A stretch of DNA of 64,000 nt from Daldinia sp. FL1419 (taxonomy: Eukaryota > Ascomycota > Sordariomycetes > Xylariales > Hypoxylaceae), in contig MU623398.1 in the NCBI GenBank assembly GCA_025201765.1, positions 1 through 64,000 of the forward strand. The letters run 5' to 3'. The notes beneath the pieces were generated by a model, which ran no database searches, was not told the DNA's origin, and worked only from the letters and a program-made list of their open reading frames with translations. The position numbers and the translations under genes are program-made. Below, piece by piece: positions 1 to 12,748 of the stretch (position 1 is its first letter; every line of letters starts with the position of its first letter).

Positions 1-1169
1 ATATTATAAATTTTATTTAATAAATTATAATTATATTAAAAAATATTTAATTTTAATTATAAAAGAAAATTATAATTTATTATAATTATTTATAAAATAT
101 ATTAAAATATATTATAATTTTAGAACACATTTTTTGAATTATTAAAAACAATTATAACCCTAATTAATAAATTTTAAATATCCCTTCAAAATTATAAAAT
201 TATAAAAGTACTATAATAATTTATAATCAATAATATTAATAAAAATAATAATAAAAAAATTTATAATAATTATATTAATAAAAAATATTATAAAAACAAT
301 AAAAATAAAAAATATACTTCCAAATAACTTAAGAAGGTTTAGAAATATAAATATTAGATATGTAAAAAGAAAGGCTATTAATTTATTAAACATTCAAAAA
401 CTAACTGTAAAAAAGCCAAAGAAAATTAAAAAATTAAATATAACATATTCAAAAAAAATTATATAATCTTTTTAATAAATTATAAAAAATTTAAAAATTA
501 AAATTTAAAATAAAAAAATAATAATATCTATAATATAACCCCAAAACTAAAAAATAATAAAGATATATAATTTATAATAACAATATACCTATTTAATCAA
601 ATATTTTACCATTATATTATAACCTCTATCCCCTTAATAATTAAAAAAATTAAAATCATTTTTATCTTAAATTAATATATAAAAATTATATTCTAAAATA
701 TTATATCAAATATTAGAACTACCCATATTTCAATAATAAATAAAGAATAATACCTTATTCTTATTAATAAACATCCTAATTGGAAATTTAAAATAAATTA
801 TATCCATATTAGAAAAATTAATATTAAATTTAAAAATAAATCTTCTATCAAATTATTAAACATAATTATAATTAATATCCCATTTAATAATATAAATTTC
901 CATATTATAGAATTAAATATATTATTCTTTTTCTTAATTAAAAATATAAATTATCTAAAAATATATTTTAATAATATTATTAATTAATTAATATATAAAA
1001 ATAATATAATAATTAATATTAAATAAAAATAAAAATATTTATAATTTTATTTAAATAACATTATCTACTTTATAAAAATAAAATTACAATACCTATATAT
1101 TTATTTTAATTATTTTATAATTAAAAAATTTTATAATCTTTTAGATAAAATTAATTATAATATTAATAT

Positions 1170-4056
1170 AAATAATTTTAAAGAAATTAATAAATTCTAC
1201 CACCATTATCAAATTAAAAATAAAAATCCATAAAGATTTAGATTTACTCTTAAAAATTCTAATATAAATTTCAATTATAAAATAATTATTAATATTATAT
1301 ATTTAAAAAAATAATTAATCTTATATATGGTTAATACTACCATTAATTTTTAAATAATATAATTTATAAAAAATATTATGGTTAAAAAAATGTAAAAAAT
1401 GTTAAAAAAATATTAAATTAATACCTATCTTAACCCTCTAAATATTATCTCCTACAATATAAAAATAAATTTTAATAATTTAAAATTTTAAAATAAAATA
1501 TATATTATTAAAATTATATATTATTAGGTATTAGTTAAAATATATTAATCTATTAATAAGGTAGAAGAGTATTACAATCCAGTCCACCAAACCTATAAAA
1601 TAATTACAGACAAATTCCAAAATTCTGGCTCAAAGGTAATATGGTTATAAATGGTTATAAAAGTAATTAATAATATAATTAATTTTGATGGATTGATTTT
1701 CATGTTACTTATTTTTAAAACCTATTCCAAAATTAATATAAATTTATTATTTATATTTATTTAAATTTATTATATCTTAGTAATATAAAAAATTATAATT
1801 AAAATTAAAAAAATTAAGTTATAATATTCTATTTAAAATGTACTTAATATTTATAATGGTTTTAATATTATAAAAATATTATTTATATCTTTATTTATTA
1901 ATAGTAAAATTCTTATTTATTAAGAAAAAGGTGGATAAAAAGGCCTTTATAAAATTATTATAATTATTAATAAAGATATTATTGTGGTATTTAATGTATT
2001 TGGAGGAATATTTATGTTTTAAAATTTTTATATTAAACCTTATATTTAATTTAAAGATAATCTAGTACTTATTAAAGAATTCCAAATATAATTATCCAAG
2101 CCTATATTTAATCTAAATAATTATAAAATAATTTTAGAAGAAAACCTTATACATACTAACAATCTTTTATATATTAATATTTTATATTTTAATAATAAAG
2201 AATAAAATAATTTAACCTTAATATTTCAATTATATACAATAAGAAAGATTATTATTATAGAAAAACCATATAAAATATTAAATATAAAAAAATTTAATAC
2301 ATTATTTAATAAAGGAATTTTATAATTTAAAATATATGATATATTAATTTATTAAAAAATAATAATTTTTAAGTTATAAATGATCTATAAAATAAAGAAA
2401 AAGAATATATTAATATCTTATAAAAAATTAAGATTTATTATTTAAGGCTATAATAACCCTAATAAAAAATTCATTATAATATATGCCCTTATTATTTAAA
2501 GGGTAAGTTAATACCTTATTTTAACTTTAATTCCAATTCTTTAATATTAGGGTATAAAAATTATAATAAGGGATATTATTATAATATATACCTAATTTAA
2601 AATATCCATATAATAAACAATATTTATATAATTATTAATAAAATTAAAAAATAAATATCCTAAAAGAATATTATTATATATTATTAAATTATTATATAAT
2701 TTAATTAAATTAAAAATATATTAATTTAAAATTTATTTATATTATTATTAATAAGAATTCAATATAAAATTATTAATATTTAATTTATATTTATTAATAA
2801 TAGATATAATTTTATTTAGAATTATAAACCTTTAAATAAATAATATCTTAAATATTAGTACCATAGAATTCCTAATAGTAGAAAATAAGGTACTTACCAA
2901 AGCTGAAATTAAAGTATGCCCTTAGAAGATATTAAATACCAAAATTAAAGATTTCAATAGCTTGTACCTTATTATTTATAAAAAAAATTATAGTATAATT
3001 ATTATATAAAAGGGATAGGTTAAAAAACTTAAATAATTAAACGTAAAATTATTAGATATAATTAAGAAATTTGTTGAACAACAGGCACAAGGAATATACA
3101 TCTCCTCTATTTACCAACCTAAAATAACCTTTAATTATTTAACAATAACCCAACACTTAAAGCCAAACCTTAAAAAAATAAAAACTTTTAATATCCAGAT
3201 TAAATAATAAATAGATAACCAATTATAAGGACTTAATTATATTAATTTAAATCCCCAAAATTTACACCTATACATCTTTATTAACAATTCATTTACAAAT
3301 AACAAAGACCTAAACTTACAAATTAACTATATTATTATATTAAATAATAAAAAACCAACTAACCAAAACAATAAAATCTAAATTATTAACAATATTATTC
3401 ATTAATTATCCACTAAATATAAATATATTATTTAAAGCATATTTACTAACAAAATCTACAAAATAATCCAAAGCTTTAATATCAGATATATTATCTACCA
3501 TATAATCAATACCATTTTAAAATACCTTTTATTATCCAAGATTTTATTGATCCTATATATTAACTCATTTTTCTTATATTAATACCTTATCCAAATAAGT
3601 AATATTAATAAAAAAAAATTAATAATTAATTTAATAACCTTATAATAATTATATAAAAATTGGGAAATTGATAATGTTTGGTAGATTTACAGCATATATA
3701 ATCCTATAAATATTATAATAAAGGTATCCCCAAATAAGATCATACAAATATTAATAAAAAATAATTAAATTAATCTGCAATTAAAAGGATGGGTAAAATA
3801 AAAATTAGATATTAGGTTCGTAACATAATTATAAAAAAAAAATAAAATAAATGATGATTAAATAATTTATATTTTTAGTTTGATATATAACCCTTAAAAA
3901 ATATTTATATATTTATTATTATATAAAGATAATTTTTTTTATTTATCTTTCTTAAATAGCTTTCTTCTTTAAACAACTATAATATACCAGTCTTATCCCT
4001 ATTGTTATTTGCTTTATTGTTATCTTGCTTTTATCTTACATACGTACCTACCAACA
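1170..4056 (+). mobile_element. Copia-type retrotransposon remnant A (integrase-RT-RNase H, LTR-like end)
   Basis: Translating the + strand through stops gives recognisable Copia polyprotein in order. An integrase zinc-finger and core region lies at about 1180-1600 and its C-terminal part at about 1600-2060 (readable stretches resemble EEYYNP and KGGxKGLYK). Reverse transcriptase follows at about 2390-3100. RNase H starts near 3270 with an INNSFTNNKDL stretch where functional copies have an FxDxSFANNKDL-like motif. The polyprotein ends at about 3790-3830 with GWVK, typical of the C-terminus of this fungal group. The stretch from about 3850 to 4056 ends in CCAACA and aligns by eye with the end of the copy at 9424-9628, so it is probably the 3' LTR. 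Stops and lost catalytic residues throughout show the copy is dead. The 5' end was not found. Confidence 0.72.
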
Positions 4057-4099
4057 GCACCTTAACTTTTAAATAATCTAAAATATTTATTAAATTTAT

Positions 4100-7000
4100 T
4101 TATTCTTTGAAACAAACATGCTTCTCTTTTAACAACACTTTTATAAGCCTATTTACATTTATATTTTTTGAATTAACATAGTTAATTTTGATATAACCTT
4201 TTTAAGCTTTCTATTTAAACTAATGATTGTGTATATCCACGTGTTTTAACTTCATTTTAAATTTTTCAACATCTTTAATAATTAATCTAATTATCTATTT
4301 ATTATCGTATAATAAAAATATAATTTAGTTTTTAAGTTCAATTCCAAAATCTTTAATCAACCATAATATATAAAATCCTTCTTTTATAACTTAAACCAAA
4401 GCAAATAGTTTAACCTTAATAATAAAAATAATAATTATATCTTATTTATTAACTCTTTAACTAATTATTCCACCAAACAATTTCATTATATATACTTATA
4501 AACTCTTTCAATTAATTATATTATCAACAAATAAGGTATCGCTAACAACCTCAAAAACATCGCCTCTACCTAATTCTAAGGCATATCTTCATATATATTA
4601 AAAATATTATATAACTCAATCAATCGTTATATAATATTTTAAATTTAAATTTAAATTAAATTGAGCTAACCTTAAACAAACAAATACAATATCAAATCAG
4701 GTAATTATTACAATATATAAAATTAAACCTATTTTTCGTTAATATCACTATATTAATTAAGGTGAAGCCATTTTTATATAAAATAATAGCTCTTTTTTTG
4801 TTATAAGCATTTTAAGGATTTTTTTAACCATTTTTATTAAATTAATAATTTTATTAATATAAATAAATTAACTTAATTAAATTTAATATTATACTTAATC
4901 TTAAACTATTTCAATTTTAAAAAATCATTGTAATTCATTATTTCCAGTTAATTTATATTATTTTTTAAATTTGGAAATAATTGATTTAATTTTTAATTTA
5001 ACTTCTTTCTAATATATTATAATAATATTATTTATATATATAAAAAAGAAAATTTTATTTTTAATAAATATATATAATTTTTAAAATATTAAAATAAAAT
5101 CAAATTTTTTTAAAATTTATAAAAACTCTTATTATTAAAGAAGAAACGATTTTTGAAGATTATAAAGTACTTTAATAATATAAAATATTTTTTTTAATTA
5201 TTAATATCTTTAAAATATATACATAAATATATCTCTTTTAAATTTTATATTTACAAATATATTTATTATATTATATTATATAAATTTAAGATTATATTTA
5301 ATCATTATTATTATTAATATCCAAAAAAACCTTTTAATAAATATAAAAATATAAATTTTTTCATTACTAATTATTTATTAATTTCTTTTTATTATTAAAC
5401 ATATTTTATATCATTAGAAAAAATTGTATTTATTAATTTTATAAATATAAACCTATATATATTTAAATACCTACTTATTCTTATATTAATCATTTAATTG
5501 CAATATAATTTCCTAAATATACATATTAATATAGTTCTTAAAGTAAATTTGTTCAGTTTTTTGGAACATTTCACATAATAGATAATTCTAGATATTTAAA
5601 TATTATTTTAAAGATTCTAATAAATCTCTTCTATACATTTTCCTATATTCATTAATTTTTATTAAGAATATTTAAATAGAATTATTTAAATTTTTTTTAT
5701 TATATTAAAAAGGTTAATAAGTAAATCTTAACATTTTTATTTTATTAATTACATATCCTTTGTATGTATCAATTTTATTTATTAAAGAACTAATATAAAA
5801 CATTATTTTTTATAATATATAATATTTATTATTAAAAATAATATAAAAGATTATTAATATTTTAATATAAATAATAAATAAAATTATTAATAGAAAATTA
5901 TTCAGAAAAAATAATAAATAAAAACATACCTTTATATAAAGGTAATTAATTCTTACAATAAAAATTTCTTCTTTTTTGTTTAGTAGTCCACCTAATTCTA
6001 TTGGCTTATTAACTATATCTAATATATCTATATCCTTAATTTACCCTAAAAGATTTGTTTAAATATTATTATATATATTTATTCCTTTTTTAAATTAAAA
6101 ATTTTAAATAGATTTTAATAAATTATTATATTAATTTATTTTATAAATTATTAATTTATTTTTAAATTTATTTTATAATTTTTAGAAATTACCATTAAAG
6201 ATCTTATTTTCTTTAAATATAACATCTTTTAATTCTACTACTTTATTAATATATAAATTTTAAATTTTATATATATTTATAAATATATAGTTTACTAAGA
6301 AGTCTATCTATGCTTTGGGATTGAATTTTCTTAATTTATTTAATTTTTTAAATATTGTTATTATTATAATGTAAATTTTATAATTATATATCTAAAGGTG
6401 ACTTTATTAAAATTTCTAATTATAAATTATAAAACTATTATTTACATTAATATATATATAAAATCAATTATATGGCATTTACTAATTCATTTTGTATTAT
6501 GGTGTTTGATTATATAAATATATTATTATTTTATAAATTTTAGATTATAAAGAATAAAATAATTTTAAATGTATTTTTATGGTTTTTATTTTATCTTTAA
6601 TTATATCCTCTAAGTATTTAATAGTATTGTTTTGAATTTATGTATAAGCTATTGAAGGTTCAATTTTTATATGTAGATTTTTTAGGTATGCATAAATTAT
6701 TAGCTTTTTTTTAATAATTTCTTGATTAGATTCCTAAATTTTTGGGATAATATTATATTAAATCTTTAAAATATTAATAAAATTTTTTAAAATTTTAATA
6801 ATTAATATTACCATTTAATTTATAAAATAATAATTGAATATTATTTTAATTTATTAATTTATAATTAATAATAAGTTTATAAGATTATTATTTAATTTTT
6901 TAATATTATAAAAATTAAAAATTAATTTTATTTTTAAGATTTTATTAATATATTTAAATATTTAATTTATTTAATATTTAGCCTTAATAATAACATATAT

Positions 7001-8950
7001 CTTATAATTAATTATTTTAATTCTTTTAATTTAAATTTCAATATTTATTTTAATAAGGTTTTTCAATATTTGTAAGTTTAGATATTCTAATTTTAAATGT
7101 CATTTAAATATATCTACTATTAATATTTACCTTTTTTAATTAAATTTATTATATTATATGTAAAATATTAATTTAAATATTTTAAAAAAAATATTTTTAA
7201 ATATAAATTAATTAAAATAATTAATAAATTTAATTATAATTTTACTATTTTAAAGTTTTAAATAAATATATTCTTAATAATTATTCTATTAATACCCTTA
7301 CCTTCTAAAAATTTGTAGAAATATAAGGTTATAAATAAAATTTAAATAATATATTATATTTAAAAATCTAATTTTTATAATATTATTGGTATATTTAATT
7401 TTAATATTAATATATTTATAATTTAATATTTAGACCTTATTATTTTTAATAATAATATATTTTTTTAAAAAAATTTTTTTATAATTAATAAATTTTAATA
7501 TTTAATTAAAAATATATATTGTAATTCTTAAATTTAATATAATTAAATTTTTTAAAAAATAATAATTTATATTATAAATAATATCTATAATATTTATTAT
7601 AAATATTATTCTTAATTCTAAAATTATTACTTATTTTAATAATTAATTCTTATTTTCTTAATTAATTATATTATTTTTATTTTTTTCTTTTTCTTTAAGA
7701 CTATTAAAAATTTTTATTTTTATTATTAATTTAAAATTATATTTAATTTTTTTTTATATAAATATATTAAATTGTATATTAATCCTAAAATATTTAAAAC
7801 ACTTTAATTTAATAATATAAAAATATTTTTTAATTTTATAAAAATTTAAACAAATCTTACACTTATCACACCTATATCTATATACTAATGGATATAAATA
7901 TTGATTAATATTTATATCATTCTTTTTTCATTTATTTAAATTATTTTAACATTTATTTAATTATTTATTTTATTTAACCAATTTTCCCTTACAAAAATTT
8001 TCTTCTTTATCAAAATCATCAATATCATTACTTTTATAATAAATAATAAAAATATTTTTATAAACCTTTCCTTTTCCTTTTTAATTTATATTTATAATAT
8101 AAATATAATTTTTAAAAAAATAAATAATATCTTTAAAAATTAATATTTTATTATTAATTTTTTTTTAATATATTACTACTTAAATAAATATCCATTTTTA
8201 AAACACTAATATTATTATTTATAAAATAATTAAAAACCATTTTTATAAATTAATAATAATAACAAACTTCTTACTTACTCCATATAATATAACCATTTCT
8301 TAAAAGGTAATCTATTCCTCCCAATCTTTAAATTATTTTAAAAATAATATCATTATTTTCTTATAACACTCTTTCACCTCATATTTATTAAAATCAATAT
8401 CAAAAATCTTTTTAAAAATAATATATTTCTCTCAAATATTTTAAATTAAAAATAAAATTAATATTTAATAAAATTTTAATACAATTTTTATTATATAATT
8501 TAAAAATTAAATTAATTTATTACACTTAATATTATATAAAATTATAATTTATATATATATTTACATATCTTTATTATAATAAAACCTTTTAATTAATATA
8601 AATTAACTTATATTATAAAAATAAACATCCATAATAAAATTATTAAACATATTTATTATATTATCTTATCTACTTCTTCTAAAAACCAACAAATTATTTA
8701 AATTTTTAAAATTAATTTTATAATCTTCAATATTCAATTATATTAATTAAAAGGTTAAAAAGAATAAAGATTTCCTTATTAAATCAATATTTTCTGGATT
8801 TAATTAATCTTATATATTTAAATTATAAGTTAAAATTATAAAAGCTTAATTTCATATTTCCCAATTGTTAAATATAAATAATTAATTTTCTTTTATAATA
8901 TTTTTAAATAATATTATTTAATTAAATATAATTAAAATTATATTAAATAT
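4100..8950 (-). mobile_element. Copia-type retrotransposon remnant B (opposite strand)
   Basis: The reverse strand encodes a different Copia lineage. RNase H is readable at about 4150-4440 (KLFALV followed by IKEG, then DNK and KHVDIHNH stretches). Reverse transcriptase begins near 5470 (VYIYKINKY followed by YKICLIIKRN). The linker before it lies at about 5500-5650 (EMFQKTEQ). The integrase C-terminal part is at about 6150-6350 (LRKFNPKA, then IDFLVNY and NKVVELKDV). The element therefore runs right to left and its gag end should lie further right. I could not recognise gag; the right boundary of about 8950 is a guess from where copy C begins. Many in-frame stops make it non-functional. Confidence 0.6.
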
Positions 8951-9199
8951 ATATTTATATAATATAATTAAATTAATATTAATCATATATTTATATTAAA
9001 ATATAATTAAAATTCTTAATTATTACATTATATATAAGAAAAAAATTATAATTATAAAATTCAAATTATTATTATTATTATTTAAATTTTAGAATAGAAT
9101 GGTAAGGTTTTTTATGGAATTATTATAAAGGAGAGAATTTTTCCATACTATTTTTAGGCTTACTAATCCAACAATTGACTTGTTTGATTGGTTGACTTG

Positions 9200-9628
9200 T
9201 GGGGTACGTTATATAAAAACAGAAAGATAGATGATATTTGTTGGATCTATAAAATCTATAACTTAATTAATATAATAATAAAAATTTTTTTTAATAAAGT
9301 TATAAGGATATTAATAGAAGATAATTAAATTAATTTGTATTTAGAGGGTTGGGTGAAATAAGAAGTTAATAATAATTTATAAGCTATTATTTGTAAAAAG
9401 AAGTAGAGTAAGTGATGATTGTATGTTATTAGGTATTATAAATCCTTATAGCAAATAAAAGAAGTATTATATAATTAGTATATTGTGTATATAAAGGTTT
9501 TAAATTTGTTAAGTTTAGAGTAGATAGTTTTCTTTTTTAGGATTTATAAATATATAAGTCTTATTGTATTGTTTTATTTGTTATTTGCTTTTACTGTTAT
9601 TTCTCTTATATGTACATTTAGCCCAACA
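9200..9628 (+). mobile_element. 3' end of a second type-A Copia element with LTR
   Basis: The + strand at about 9229-9360 translates to the same C-terminal polyprotein segment as copy A (DDICWIY, then LIEDN, then LYLEGWVK). This is followed by a probable 3' LTR at about 9424-9628 that starts TGTTA, ends CAACA and contains TATAAA. It is less AT-rich than copy A, so it suffered less RIP or is younger. Upstream pol sequence of this copy was not recognised, so it is either truncated or interrupted by element B. No target duplication could be paired. Confidence 0.55.
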
Positions 9629-9650
9629 GTTTTACTGTACTAACACATAC

Positions 9651-12006
9651 CTTTATTTAGAATGGCTCTTCCGCGTCGGATAGTTTTGCATCTTGGACTT
9701 CAACGACTAGGCAGTTTCTAGGTAAAGCTTAACTAACTATGTTGAGTAAAGTCTTAAAAGTTGAAGGCGAAGCCAAGGACAGGATACACGATAACATCGA
9801 CCCCAGTTTCGAATATACGGCACAGACTGGCTGCCTCTTGTCTGACCGCCACAATTCACGGCATGCCGAAAAGAACTACCGATGTCCAAAAATACCTAAG
9901 CCCCAGGCATCCTTCTACTCTTCCATTGCCTATCGTAGAGAACATATTCCAAAGACCTTTTTCAACTAACTAGGTAGGTAGTCTTAAGTGTCACGACACG
10001 GTTTCGACGGCTGGGCGATGACGGCATACGCTGTGGCCGTTCAGCTTTCCTAATGTCCGAAAAGCGTTGAAACAGCGAAGGGCTACGCCTCGTGCGATCT
10101 GTACCACTCGAAGTCATGCGGTGCGACCATACCAGTCGACGGTCCGAATGCCGACAGGTCTGGGGAGATGCACGAGTATGCTGAACACCTAACACCGCTT
10201 TTCGTTTGTTTGATCTAGGTGTAAGATAGTTTTATGTGATGTCGCATCCCACATAGCTCGAGTCCAAGGATGCAATTCAAGCGACGAACGTGGAGCCAGG
10301 CGCGCATTTACGGCCTTGGCCCCGATCTTGAAGTAGTTGCATTGCAAAGCAACATGTATAAAGGATTTGACTCCGACTTGGACATGAAATATCATATTAG
10401 TTAATAATAAGTGTAGCTTTGATTTTTTGTGATGGATACGAAGTTTAACTTACTACGTCCAAATTGCCGTAGCAGAGCTATAGTATATATTTGCTATAGT
10501 AATGTTATTTGGTTGTAGTAGAAAACATACAGATATGCCTTTCCTCTAAGTGCCTTGGTAGAAGTTCTGAATCTAATATTAACTATTGCTTTTGTCGAAA
10601 CTTTATAAGCCAATAGCCATATAAGATGGGCTTATACCTGTGTATATTACGGATTAAATGGAAAATGCAACAATAAGTCCGTATCATAAACATAACAGAG
10701 TCTTACAACAGGGTAATCAGCAATACAACTCTAATCATATGATTGGGTACTTGCACTGTCCCATGGTATATAGTGGTACAACGTCAAACTGATAAATGCC
10801 ATGTCTTATGATTCATAATTCTTTGCTCGATTCCGACTCCTAAGGTCTTGACGAGTTTCTTTTGGATTCAACGTTCAAGTACGATGTGATATTAATGGAT
10901 GCTTCGTGTTGGAATGTGTGTGGCTGGTATACAGGGATAATATACGCCCCACATCCGTGACTTATATATATCGCACATGTGCCCATCTATTCTCTAATAA
11001 GATAGACTTGATAATACAAGAAACTTACCTCATAAATTACGTCTTACTTCAAGACTTCGTAGGTATATACTACCACCGGGCCTATATCTTATCCAAATAA
11101 TCTTAATACATAGCCCCCCATCAACTGTTTCTATTTTCTCAACATTGACCTGTGAAAGTTACAATACAGTAGCCCAGAGCGACCAGTTCGAACATATATG
11201 GCTCGACTAAATTGAAAATATAAACCGCTGAACTGACTGAGATATCAAAAACTAGCATGGGAAAATTTAGTTTCTTGTGATGCGCTACTATGATATAACT
11301 TCGTCAAGCTCTTATCCTTAAAAATCACCAATTTAAACAGATAACCTCCTCCAGTTGATGGCCCAAGTCGACGGCCTACCATGCTACAAGCTATGTAAGT
11401 CTATTCTAAGCCAAGAGAATTTGATTATAGGGCTAGGAGTCGGTCAATCATTATTTGCGACTTGGTAGTTCAACGGGTCGGGTTCATGGGGGTATCAGCC
11501 AGACTTCAAATTAGGACAACCAGTGGCTCTTCAAGAGCTATACGATAGCCAGGATTCATAGATGTCTCCTGGAATTAGATAGTCCGGTATTCAAAATATT
11601 GGATTGGTCCTAAATATGTGTTGAATAATATGGGTTGAGAGGTATCACAATTTATTGGTTCGCGTATTGGTTCGCAGATTGAAGCAACTCTTGATTATCT
11701 TTGTGTGAATCAATTAATACGTGCGCCTTGAATATCGTATTTGGCGTTGATGACAAGAGATATACCTATAGACCCCAGAAACGATTCCAACGTGGCCAGA
11801 CCCGAAATTCTTGGTATTGGTCTGCTCAACGGCTGCGTTTAGCGAATCTATTCCATCCGTAGTGTTCCGTTGGGACTCTTGTCGTCCACAAAACGCCATC
11901 CGAACTCGGATACTGGGTCCCTGAAACCAGCTAAATGCGTTTTTTCGCTCTCGTATGGGTATCAACTCGGATCATGCTCGAATTTCGTGCGAATGAGAGG
12001 TTATGC
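9651..12006. other. Intergenic, no supportable gene
   Basis: Composition is normal from about 9660. Short open frames occur on both strands (9739-9969 +, 9962-10195 -, 10189-10395 -, 10906-11100 +, 11714-11965 -) but none resembles a known family and they overlap one another in different frames. The part next to 12006 is expected to contain the 3' UTR of the SmG gene. Nothing else stands out. Confidence 0.6.
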
Positions 12007-12449
12007 TCATTTGTCGCGGTCTCCGCCGATTCTCTCGAGTGCCTCCAGCATGACCACCGAATTACCTCGGATGACCTAGAATCTAGGGTTAGTTTGTGTT
12101 TGGCTTGCAACGTCGATATTATCATTACGTACGACCATCCCTAATCTGACCTTCTCGCCTCCGTCCTTCTCTTCCACGGCATCGTCTAGGACGATATTCA
12201 AGAAGACCTAGATAGCAATTAGCCCGTGCGCGTGGGAGAACAGGTATGTTCGTCGTATGGAAGTGTGGAGGCGGGGCATCTCGTGGCTTACATCGTAGCC
12301 TCGAAGGATGCCTAGGACTTTACGGCTTCCGTTTAATTGGACAAAGAGTCTCTTGTCGAGGTACTGTGCGGCAAATGTGAGCTTGATTGTATATATCGAT
12401 GGATAATAATGGTGCATACCTTCTTGAGCTCTGGCTGTGCGGGGGCCAT
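12007..12449 (-). CDS. SMX2: Small nuclear ribonucleoprotein G (SmG), 4 exons
   Basis: Four exons on the - strand give an 81-residue protein: 12449-12420, 12363-12292, 12207-12133 and 12075-12007, all joined in phase 0. The introns are 56, 84 and 57 bases and obey GT..AG. The start MAPAQPELKK, the YLDKRLFVQLNGSRKV stretch (Sm1 motif), LRGYDVFLNIVLDDAVEE, and the Sm2 motif VIRGNSVVMLEALE are diagnostic of SmG. SmG is one of seven Sm proteins that form the ring on U1, U2, U4 and U5 snRNAs, so it acts in pre-mRNA splicing in the nucleus. Length matches the family. The exons are too short to appear as one open frame. The gene diverges from NTR2, another splicing gene. The symbol follows yeast usage. 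Confidence 0.95.
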
Positions 12450-12748
12450 CTTGACGATGTTTTGCTCTGGTCTGGAATAGAAGCTGTAGACGTCTCGGAG
12501 GAAAAATGTTGGATGTTGTTAACTTGTTGACGAAAAGAGCCCGAGCTCTTGACGCGCGCCGCCGATAAGATAATGTTATAATGTCATAGCTTAAATTCCT
12601 TATCGATAACATTTTCTAGCTCTAAACATAAAGTACGGAGAGTACAAAGGTACCAAGCAACCAGCGATCTTCACTATAGTACTTAATAAAAGTTCCTTTC
12701 AACTTGGACAATTCAATTTAAACGATACAACTGCTACAACGATATAAA
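12450..12748. promoter_or_regulatory. Shared intergenic region between SmG and NTR2
   Basis: These 299 bases separate the start codons of two divergently transcribed splicing genes. Both promoters and both 5' UTRs must fit in this space, so it probably works as a bidirectional promoter. I see no clear TATA box at a fixed distance on either side, as is common for housekeeping genes. The promoter role is inferred from position only. Confidence 0.5.

Larger units (their letters stand above)
1..9650. repeat. AT-rich RIP-degraded retrotransposon block
   Basis: The block is overwhelmingly A and T, has almost no CpG and no credible open reading frame, and ends sharply near 9650 where composition returns to normal. 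Reading through the stop codons shows Copia-type polyprotein remnants on both strands, listed separately. The pattern (C to T changes, Gln and Arg codons turned into stops, conserved residues replaced by Ile, Asn, Lys or Tyr) is what RIP does to repeated DNA in Pezizomycotina. The 60-codon open frame at 211-393 (-) is a composition artefact. Such blocks are normally heterochromatic; that is an inference here. Confidence 0.88.

Noticed and set aside
211..393. 60-codon open frame on the - strand
   Set aside because: Made only of AT-rich codons (Ile, Phe, Asn) inside the RIP block; no family resemblance.
3675..4056. Full-length direct LTR pair at 3675-4056 and 9239-9628 bounded by TGTTG..CAACA
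   Set aside because: The left part of each segment encodes the Copia polyprotein C-terminus (ending GWVK), so only the last 200 or so bases can be LTR.
12208..12612. 134-codon open frame (-)
   Set aside because: It is SmG exon 2 read through into its flanking introns; the four-exon model gives a complete SmG.
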